Source of the DNA: Homalodisca vitripennis
Taxonomy: Eukaryota > Arthropoda > Insecta > Hemiptera > Cicadellidae
Direction of reading: 5' to 3'
Length of the DNA: 64,000 bases
Assembly (NCBI RefSeq): GCF_021130785.1
Contig: NW_025777614.1
Coordinates: 1 to 64,000, forward strand
Shown here piece after piece: positions 49,885 through 60,100 of this stretch; the stretch's first letter is position 1; each line of letters opens with the position of its first letter. Position numbers and translations under genes: made by a program. The notes below the pieces were generated by a model, which worked only from the letters and a program-made list of their open reading frames with translations, ran no database searches and was not told the DNA's origin.

Positions 49885-52439
49885 AAAAAATATCTGGCTG
49901 TTTTTGGTCTTTTTCGAGTCTGACTGGGGGGTAGATCGAGTAAATACTTTTTTCTTGTGCAGTGTGTATGAACATCTTGTCTATTTATGAAACTATTCAA
50001 ATTTTCTTTTACATCAAGTAATGATCAGTAAATGTATAAACTTGGCAAGGTCATAATTTTGAAGTTCTTTGAAAAAAGGTGAACAAGATTCTTGCTTAGA
50101 AACATTTTTTAAAAATCCTAATGGCTTTTTTTTGCCATAAAAATATTTTTTTTGTCACTGGAACTGTTTCCCCAAAGAGTCACACCATACCTCAAGTGTG
50201 AATGGAAAAATGCATAATAAGCAGTTATCAACATCTCTTGAGTAACAGTATTCCTTAGTTTACATAATAGGTATATAACTCTAGATAGTTTAGTACATAA
50301 ATAATTGACATGATGTTGCCAGCTTAATTTACCATCTAGGATAACACCCAATAACTTAACAGAATCATTACTGTATTTAGTATTATTGTGTAGAGATAAT
50401 GTTAAATATTCAGTTTTATTATGATTCACTGCCAACCCATTTGCTTGAAAACCATTCTAGAGCTAATTTAAATGAGCGTTCTTGATCAGATTTTAAGATT
50501 TGTGGTGAGTCTTTATTACAGTTTAAAAGAGTAGTATCATCTGCGTACAAAACAGAATTACAAGGTAGGCTAGATGAAAAATCATTGATTGCAACAATAA
50601 ACAGAAGAGGTCCCAAAACAGAGCCTTGCGGAACTCCCAATTTCACTGTTCTGAAATTGGACCCGTTCTCCCCCTGGACAACCATCTGTTACCTGTCAGA
50701 TAAATAAGATGACAATAATTGTAATTCTTTATGTTTTATGCCATAACTAAACAACTTTTTTAACAACAACTCATGATTAATACAGTCAAACGCTTTACTT
50801 AAATCTATCAATGTTGCAGATGATATAATCTTTTTCTCAAAATTATTTAAAAATGTTTTCCACAATTTTTCCTATTGCTTTCACAGTCTTTGATTTTGTT
50901 ATAAATCCATATTGTTCTTTACAGAGCAAATTGTTTTGAGAAAAGAAATCATACAATTGGTCTTTTAAACAACACTCAAAAATCTTACTCAGTATGGGAA
51001 CCAAAGAAATGGGACGGTAACTAGCAGGATCTGCCTTGCTGTCCATTTTATACACTGGCACTACTTCGAAACATTTCAGTGCTTTAGGAAAAATCCCCTC
51101 AGATAACATCCAGTTGAATAGAAAAGTCAATGGCTTTACTATGTAGGGTATAATATCCTTGATGATTTTATTAGAAAACCCAAAATAATCTTCGCTTTTT
51201 GATCCACTCAACTTAGATACATATTTTATAATTTCAAATTCAGTTATTACATTTAATTGGAATGTTTTACTAGCATTATTAAATCTAGATAAATAATTAC
51301 TCAAAAGCTCAATAGCAGTGTCAAAATTATTTTGCTTCAAATGTGTAGTACTAACTATATTTATAAAATAATCATTAAAGTCATCAGGCTTTATTAATTC
51401 TTCAACGCTTTCTTTCTTACAATGAATTTCCTTTTTTATTATACTCCAAGCAGCTTTACATTTATTTGGAGCTCTCATAATATATCTGTCAGTGGCTAAT
51501 CGTTTTTCTTCCTTAATTCTATTTTTATACATCTTTTTTATTTCTATATACATTTTTTTGTGTTCAGCTTCATTTTCTGTGCCCTTACTTATCTTGAATC
51601 TATCATAAAACACTGTTACTATATTTCTAAGTTTATATAGTTCAGGTGTAAACCAGTCAACCTTTGGTCTATTTCTAATTTTGATTTTGACATCTTTAAC
51701 AGGACAACATTCTTTAAGTGAACTTGTTAATATTTGTATAAAAAAATCAAAAAGCATCGTCAACAGTTTGAAAAAAAGTAAGCTGCCACCAGTCAATCTG
51801 ATTGTCTATGTTTTCAAACCTTCAATGGCACCAAAAGACAGATCTCTCACTTTTCTTTTAAGGATATTTTTATCTGGTACTGTATTTGAAAAATGCAACT
51901 CATAAAACTCTGTGTATATACCAGCGTGATCAGATACATTTGGTTCGATAACTTGACATTTTTACTTTGTTTTTGCTTAAATTACTAACGACATTGTCAA
52001 GACAAGCATCTTCTCTAGTTGTATCAAAATTATGACAATACATATTAAATGATCTTAATAAATTCAAAAAAGTACATTTTTCAGAAGAATCTTTTCTTAC
52101 ATCTACATTAAAATCACCTGTTAATATCACAGTTGCAAAATTTTTATTTAAAAATATCATTAAAGACTCCAAATAATCAAAGAAACTAAAAATATTACTC
52201 TTTGGAGTACGGTAGATGGTAACTATAACAACATCAATCTCCTTTAAATATATAGTTGAGGTAAAATAATACATAAAATTCTATTTTATGGATTTGAATA
52301 CAATCATTTCAATTGATTTATTGTTTGTTACCATCCTGAATATGAAAAAGCTACATAAATGAATGTACCACAAACTATATATTTTTCAATGCGACTCATT
52401 TAAACCTCCAAGTGTCGATCGTCAATATTTTTGATGACT

Positions 52440-52960
52440 CAGTCTTTCACTACACTTTACTTACTCTTACTCCCATGGCCATGGATACCCTAGGTGGCAT
52501 TTGGCCTCGCCAACCAGCTGCCTCCATCTCTCCCTGTCTTCACAATCCCCCTGACCTGCTCTCAATTTCCACAAGTCCTTCTCCACCTGGTCCTTCCAGC
52601 GATTTTTGGGTCTACCTCGAGGTCTTCTTCTTCCAACTGGATTGTGTTTCCAAACCTCTTTAATCAATTTATCATCCTCCCTCCTCATCACATGGCCTGC
52701 CCACCGAAGTCTCTTGCTCTTTGCCTCTCCTACAACGTCTGGAGATTGAAACATCTCTCTGATTTCTTGGTTGTGCCTGATTCTCCATCCATCTCCATCT
52801 CTAATAGGTCCGAAAATTTTCCTCAAAATTTTATTCTCGAATGTAACCAATCTCTTTTCTGCCTGTTTAAGTTGTACACACTTTATCATTAAAAATTTGT
52901 ATGATAAACATTCATGTCTTAAAACCCATTTCGCCGACACTTATACCGATCAAACCGCAT
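52440..52960 (-). pseudogene. C-terminal tail of an RTE-like LINE
   Basis: A 157-codon minus-strand frame (52467-52940) carries FENKILRKIFGPI, SKRLRWAGHVMRREDDKL, GRRRPRGRPKNRW and KCHLGYPWPWE before stops. The RWAGHV-R block followed by a basic GRP--RW block and DRERWRQL is the typical end of RTE-type ORF2 proteins downstream of the RT. The 3' side ends in short GAGTAA/GAGTAAG units near 52445-52470. All of EN and RT are missing, so this is a short 5'-truncated copy. It lies just upstream (rightward) of the previous LINE, same orientation. Confidence 0.7.
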
Positions 52961-54110
52961 TATAACCTATACCGTTCAAAATCCCATGAGTTTTTCATTA
53001 TGATTAGTGCTTTTTGATTTCTTGTACTTTGTACAAAACATTAGTCTACATAATTTTTCATCGGTTGTTGTTTCCAGCAAAGTGCATTTGCATCGTTTGT
53101 TGTTGCTCAGATATGAACATGTGAATTTCACTGTTTACAATCTATTTTGTCCTTGTTTTTGTTTCAATTTGTTTTTATGTTAGAAATTATATTATTGCAT
53201 ATAAAATATTTTTTATGATTTTCATAAAAGATAATCACTATTTTGACTTTCCTTTATATATGTAAATATTATGAATTGCCAAAAATACTTACAGCAATAT
53301 ATATTTCTATGTTCATGGTAAAATGTACTACTAGTAGGTTATTCTAAATGTTGTTTTGCTATTATATTTAGTATAATATAAAAAGTAAGAGCATTGTTAT
53401 ATTAATGTGTTATATAACTGTAGTGAGTAGAAAAATGTTTTAAATTACTTATATAAACAGTTCAAACATTATACATTTCTGTCTTCAGGACAAAAATTCT
53501 TACAATTTGGCTATCCTGAATTTTGAATATATGTAATATTTTAAATATATGTGCATACTTTATTGCAAATTTTGTTTTATTTTTTGTTTAAAAACTTTTC
53601 AAATCTCTCAATTAAGAATTTTTTTCTAATGTAATAGTTTCACAGTGAGAAAGCACAGACAGTTCTTTGTAAAAAAAAATAGTATATAACACTTTATATG
53701 TAAGTTACTATTTAGATTTAAGATAAATTTGACAAGGATAGTCTGCAAAACCTCATAAAAATGATGTGCATTTTACAAAATATGATGGACACTCTGAGGG
53801 TTAAATCTGTACCAATATGTAAATTTGGTATTTTCTGCTAAATACACTTATTGTTACTTGGCCATAGAGTACATAGATTAAAATTATTTAATAAAGTTAT
53901 TGCCACAGTGTAGTTTATAATAAGGAAGAAACAACTACTATCTGTTGGATGAACTGTAGTAATAAGCACCTAGTTGTAGCAGTTGTTTATTCGAACTTCG
54001 TTCCAGTAAAATGTCATTACTTTATAGTAATTCCTCCCATTGTTTCCAAATTAACCTCTGAGCTTTCAAAAACAATTTGACAACCAAAACTAAAATAAAT
54101 TATTTTTCAG
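52961..54110. other. End of putative FAU intron 1
   Basis: AT-rich sequence with no supported gene or element. It ends in the acceptor TATTTTTCAG at 54101-54110. Confidence 0.5.
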
Positions 54111-54194
54111 ATTATCAAAATGCAGGTGACGGTCAGAGGCCAGAAGAACCACATCATAGAATGTGAAGGCAATGAATCCATTGCCTTTATCAAG
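54111..54194 (+). CDS. FAU: FAU exon 2 (9 nt leader, codons 1-25)
   Basis: Acceptor TTTTTCAG at 54110, ATG at 54120, donor GTATGT at 54195, phase 0. Codes for the first two strands of the ubiquitin-like fold, ending AFIK, where human FUBI reads VAQIK. Confidence 0.92.
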
Positions 54195-57100
54195 GTATGT
54201 TAACTAATGTTGGAAATAATATATTAACATTTGAGAGCCAGGCACTGGAATGGAGAATGTTCCTGCAGTCACTACTGTCAAACATGTAATTCGTAGTGTG
54301 GTTTAATAATATTTAATATATAAATTTAATAAAAAAGTGTGTAGATTTGTCGGGAGAAAGAAGGAATGAGTACCGTAGTTTTCAGGCTTACAAGATCAGT
54401 GTTACAACTAATGTCTAAAATGTTCGTAGTTCTCATCACGTTGAAACATTTCCCAAAAAATTAAATTCATGAAATATTTTGGCTTTTGCTTTGGAGAGCC
54501 ATCTAAGGTGAACACATGTTAAACCAAAACCTTCACCACAAGAATTAATGTTAAAAAAGCATTAAAAAAATGAAATTTTCAATATTCAGGGTTAAATTAG
54601 AAGAATTTTTTACAATGATTTGCATTCATTTAGGATGAGTTTTTATTTTTAGAGAAGCTCTGCATTGTATAACCTGCTAATTTATTTTGTTTTTATTCAT
54701 TTCTACAGCAATACCATTTTACAATAATAATATAAAGCAAGGTGACAAATTCAACAATATAAAGAAAATACCAAATACACTGCATAAATAAAGCTTGATT
54801 TACTATTGCTTATTTAAATGTATCCATAACAAATGCTATGCATATAATTTAAAATCACTAAGTATTACATGATATATTGTTTGATATACATTCACTCATC
54901 TTGGTACCGTGATTAATAGTGTAAACTGAGAAGTACACTGGGCTGTTCCTATGAAACAAACCAACAAAGCCTACTATTTTCAATATGGCTCTCTTGAGAT
55001 TGTGCCTAATTTAATATTGTAGTAGCCCATGCAGAAATTAACACAAAACAGTAAAAAATGTGTCAATTGGTCTTTGAGTTGTAGGCTACATTTTCTGAAA
55101 CTACTATAATTAATTTTTTTTGGCTTACATTTATTTTTTATTTCTTTATAATTTGAATTTTAATCGAGCTGGAATAGTCATCTTAAAGGTTAAATTTGAG
55201 CTCTTTTTATAGAATTTTTTTCAAAGTGTAATACAAATCTATTACAAAATTGTACGTACATAAATATCCAGAAACCTCAATTTTAAAATTCCTAAAGATA
55301 TTGATTAGTAATTATTTTGAACACTTTTTATTGTTCTGTAAGATTTGACATGGCTGCTCCTTAATGTTTTCCTCATTTGTGGTGGTAAACAATGGTCAGG
55401 TTGATTCCGAAAGGCCTTGAGGAAAATAAAAGTTATATTGGAAAATGTTTTATTCATTTATTTATACCAGTGGTAGTTAAATAATAGTTACAGGTTTAGG
55501 AATCTGCCTAAAAACAAAAAGTTGTATCTCTTAGAATTCATTAATAAAGAATTTTTGTCATCAGTAGTAGTCGATAAATCCAATACTTACCAAAGTAATT
55601 GTTTTTCCATAAATTTGATCTTGTATTTTCTTGGTCTATGTTACCACACTAATTAGGTACAGAATTTTCTTTGAGTAAAAACCATATCTGTTTATTAAAT
55701 CTTTTTAATATTTTTTTCTTTTGATTATGGATTTTGTATTTAAACTAGCATTGTAAGTCCAAATTGTTTTTAAACATCAGAACAAATATTGCTACATTAG
55801 TAGTGTATATAGTGTGACAATATTATAATTATGGATATTTTGAGCCCACAGAACTGATTTTTTCATGTGTAAAACTATTAACAAGAGAACCTGTGTGTGT
55901 ACAGGAGCGAGTAGCAGCGTTGGAGCAATTTCCCAAGGAACTGCTGTATTTTTACAATTGTGGTACTCCTCTGACTGATGACTCGTGTGTGGCTCAGCTA
56001 CAGGGAGACTACAGCATTGATGTCACTGTTCCACTGCTTGGAGGTAAACTTTACTTTGTAGTGGTTTCCTAATAATTAGCTTAAATTTAGATAAAGTCTT
56101 AAAGAGAGATATGTACAGTGATGCTCAGTTATTTCCCTATAGGTAAACCACTACATAAACAAAAAAACCTTGGTTGATTTGAGTTCACGCAGGGTGGGGT
56201 AAATACCCCTCCTCTGATCAACCGCCTCTCTATTTGATCAGCTGACTAATCCGGCTCAGTCGGTATCGTTCACTGCTGCGATCCGTTCAGTACAGAGTTA
56301 CTAAGCCTTCCTGCTAGAGCGTGTTTTACCGGTCATCGTGTTCAACAAAATGAACGACTGAACGGAGTGACCAAGTGAACGAAAGGATCCGCTTGCAAAA
56401 AAGTGTTTGAATATAGGAAGAAACAACATATCTTACAGTAAATGGATAGATATATAACAATAAATATATTGTTTCAGGAATGTAGTAAATGTAAGTATAT
56501 ATTATTACAACTGATTAAAAAATTAATTTCATGTTACTATATACATTACTAAATATTTTAAATGTTAATACGCGTAGGTATGAACAATGGACATGGTTGA
56601 TTGATATGCCTTTGATTTATCATAAGGTTATTTCACTACAAATGTTTTATTTTTATAAATAACACATTTTTATACATTTAACCGATTAAGTTCCCACCAC
56701 TTTTCATAATACCCAGGCTGGCGATTCATTAAAATGATATTACGCACACTACTGCACCGAACGCCTCCTCTCAGATCGACCTTACACATCGCACCTATAT
56801 CGACCATGTGTTACCACATGATAACCTTTTAAATGCTAATTGGCAATCAATTATTAACAGCAGTAATGTAAATGTTTTTACACTACAACTTCAGAATATT
56901 ACGAGGGTCGTCCAGAAAGTAAAGAACGATTGCGCATCACGGGCGGCGCAGTTCACCCACCACCGCGGTAGATAGCTTGTTCGTTAGCCACACCTTCTGC
57001 CTCAGTGTGAGCTGAGTAGCGGTACCGTGAGGTCACGTTTGCGTCTCCTGTGAAAGTTTAAAATGGCGGCATTAATTGAAAATCCCGCCAAGTGTGAACT

Positions 57101-60100
57101 GCGTAGTGTGATACGGTTTCTGAATGCACAGAATGTTCGACCTATTGAAATTTATAGGCAAATTAAGGCAGTTTACGGTGACAAAGCTCCAGTCAATGGA
57201 ATGGCATCACTCGAATTCACCAACAAAAAACAGGAAAGAAAAACCAAATTTGAACACCAGGAAATTGATGGCAACAGTTTTTTGGGACCGAAAAGGCCTA
57301 ATTCATGTGGAGTTCATGCCGAGAGGCGAAACAATCAACTCAGAGGCCTACATCGAGACCTTGCATCGGCTTCGCCGCGCTATTCAGAACAAACGACGCA
57401 GAATGCTGTCGTTGAAAGTGGTGCTGATCCACGACAATGCTCGGCCTCATTGCAGTGCACGAACCAAAGCAGAACTCAATTCTTTCAAATGGCAAATCTT
57501 CGGACACCCTCCGTATAGTCCAGATCTGGCTCCGAGTGACTATCACTTGTTTCCAAAGTTGAAAGTGTTTTTAGGCGGAAAAAACTTTTTGGGTGACGAA
57601 GACCTCAAAGAAGGAGTAAAAACGTGGCTTCATTCCTTGGCGGCAGGAACAGTATAACGTCGGTATAGAAAAACTGGTGCCACGCTACAACAAGTGCCTT
57701 GACAGTTCCGGCGATTTTGGAGGAAAAATAGAGTAAGTTTATAAGTATTTATAAATAAATTTTCATGCTCTTATCTTTTGTTTTTATTGACTTATAACAA
57801 AACGTTCTTTACTTTCTGGACGACCCTCGTATTACAATTCCAATAGCCAGTCGAATAAATTTAAAACTAGGTCAAAAAAGCTAAAACCTGGATTACTTCA
57901 GATTTAGTCCAAGCTATAAGAGAAAGAAATAGATTAATTAAATTGGTGGAAAAGCAACCATTTAATGTGGAGCTTAAACCCCGCAATGTAAATTATAGGA
58001 ACATTTTAAGCAGAAATTTAAAGCAACTAAAAAAAATATTATTTTTGTGGTAAATTTGACCGAGCTAATGGGGATTTAAAAATGTTTTGAGAGGGGTGTT
58101 GTAAATAAATTGAGTGGTAGAGAGGTTAACAAAGTTTCTTTCCAGCTAAATAAATATTTGCCAAATACCAAATTATTCAATGACAAAGCTTGAAGTAGCC
58201 AACGGATGTAATGAATTCTTTACTAATGCTGGTCAGAACTTGGCGAACTCTAATGGCTCAAATATAACAATTTTTTTCCATGACCGATCTTATAGGCTTA
58301 ATTCGACCTTCAACTTATGCACTGTTATAAAAGATTATACGTTACGTATCCAGTTTGAGAGGAAATTTCGCTCCTGGACATGATTCAATACCTGCAAATA
58401 TATTTGAAAAAATCACATCATAATGTGAATGTGTCAAAACACATTAATTTTGTGAAAAATAGAATCCGCAAGTCCATTTTTGCCTTCAGACAATTACGAG
58501 AAGTACTAACAGATAAGGAAATTAAAGTGGCCTATTTTGCTTTCGTTCAATCCCAACTTTCATTTGGTATTATAGTCTATGGTGCCACTTTCAAAACTGT
58601 TCTTGAGCCATTAATTATTAAACAGAAACAATACTAAAAATGTTCTTTAAGAGTACAACGTATTCTTCAGAATTACTTTTTTTTTTTTCGAGGCAAAACT
58701 AATGACTATAAGACATTAGTTTATCAAAGCAATTCTTATTTACTTATACACTAATTTTCATACTCTTTTTGCGTTGACAACTTATACTCATAACACACGA
58801 TACTCGCATCAAGTCAGCATTACAGTTTCTATATTAAAAAAAAACATTCAGCGTAACAAATTTGTATTATATTTCTCATATTTTGTGCCATAACGTGTGT
58901 TTGAGTTACAACTTCGCTTATGTGTTTCAATTACCTGATCTTTACTTGTTGTCCCTTATTATCGCTGAACCCTTCCTCAATATTTATTGTTATTCGGTTT
59001 GTCCTTCACTATAATTACCATAACTAATACTTCATACGACAGTGCAGCAAAACTAGATTTATCCTCGGTTACGTATCATTCTCAATGTGACTTATCAATT
59101 GCCTGCGTGGTCACTGTTGTCATTGCCATCCAGCCGAAGTAAAAAATACATTCTATAACCATTAATTAATAATCTCAAAAATTACCAAACTACTATTTTT
59201 TTACTTATAATATCATTTGTTCTATTATTAGTTTTGAGTTCCAATATTCACGACCAGAGCCTAGCACAGGCCCTAGGCCGATGTAGGCTCTTCCCAGTTA
59301 TACTTCTCTTCTTTTTTCAAATTTTAATTGAATTAAATAGAATTACTACAAGGTTTATATAATAAGAAATAACAGACTATTTATAAGTACCGTATTGTTA
59401 TACTCTGATACATGGTTTCAGCCATTGTATGTATGTGCATACGTTTGTTACTCTACGTGTATATGTTCTTGTATATGTGTTTTATTGTACTATTTTTGGG
59501 AAAATAAACCGTTTTCATTTCATTTCATATACTTGATTTTGAAAAAAATTATCAAATTTATTCAGTTGTCAGGCAAAATTGAACAAAACTTTCAAAGTGA
59601 ACGGGTCTTTTGAAACACTCTGATCCGGATCACTTGTTCACCTGACTGACCCATTCGAATTGAAGGACACATCTCTAATGGCCACTGCCACTGCACCGCA
59701 CGGCTAACCTCAAAATAACAATGTTTCCTGGAACATCTATGGCTACATTAATCTGTTTAATTAATATTTTACACTTAGACTTCGACACTTGTATATGTCT
59801 ACACACAAAAATATATAGTTATAGAACAGGTAAAGTAGCTGCAGTGTAAACAAAACTGTGAGAACGAGATACGATCTACACAGCTGATAAACAGATACAA
59901 GAAGGTGCTGGTCTCACTCCCTACCCCAACTCCCCGCCGGAGGGGGGCCCCTCCTGTGCGGTACTGCTCAGAAATTTGCTTCTGCGCAGGTTTCTTTAAT
60001 AGCGGTCGACCTATAGTCATACATTTTTTTAAATGGAGTTTTTTTTTTAGAAGTATCTACAGTGGTGCTCAGTTATTTCCCTAGTCATAAACTTTAAAAG

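Larger units (their letters stand above)
48988..52274 (-). pseudogene. LINE ORF2 (partial endonuclease + RT), frame-broken and split
   Basis: From the right: VTIYRTPKSN, then ILTGDFNVDVRKDSS (about 52130-52085) of the endonuclease; then a 317-codon open block (50843-51796) with WFTPELYKLRN, DDFNDYF, VVPVYKMDSK, SYRPISLVPI and KEQYGF. RT core follows: [13 protein letters not shown] (about 50805-50770), [19 protein letters not shown] (about 50640-50580) and [11 protein letters not shown] (about 50555-50525; YADD intact). The C-terminal part continues (LHNNTKYSNDSVKLLGVILD, SHLRYGVTLWG) to the insertion site, and after it ends with KLFNKLPYK and FYTVEDYL before the stop. At least three frameshifts. 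Confidence 0.8.
48720..52275 (-). mobile_element. CR1/jockey-like LINE, 5'-truncated, interrupted by a TIR element
   Basis: A minus-strand LINE whose 3' end lies near 48722, where the minus strand ends in tandem TTGAATC-type units. ORF2 runs from its truncated 5' end near 52274 to a stop at 48988-48990. A 748-bp element (49137-49884) splits the last part of ORF2. Only part of the endonuclease remains, so insertion was 5'-truncated, as usual for target-primed reverse transcription. Confidence 0.8.
56700..59528 (+). mobile_element. CR1/jockey-like LINE, internally deleted, interrupted by a mariner
   Basis: A plus-strand LINE in FAU intron 3. The end of the endonuclease is readable at about 56745-56840 ([16 protein letters not shown] and [11 protein letters not shown]). 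A mariner sits at 56902-57829; removing it with one TA copy restores the frame (VFTLQLQNI joined to [10 protein letters not shown]). Then [18 protein letters not shown], a [14 protein letters not shown] block, and directly a post-RT segment ([28 protein letters not shown]). The RT core, including GVPQGS and YADD, is absent. The 3' end is AATAAACCG then repeated TTTCA units ending near 59528. Confidence 0.7.

Noticed and set aside
52494..52892. 132-codon plus-strand frame
   Set aside because: Opposite-strand shadow of the RTE-like LINE tail, which has clear RWAGHV and GRP-RW motifs on the minus strand.
56190..59690. Single large hAT element spanning intron 3
   Set aside because: GAACGA/GATC motifs near 56370 and an inverted hAT-like end near 59670 are suggestive, but the termini do not align at their tips and no 8-bp duplication was found.
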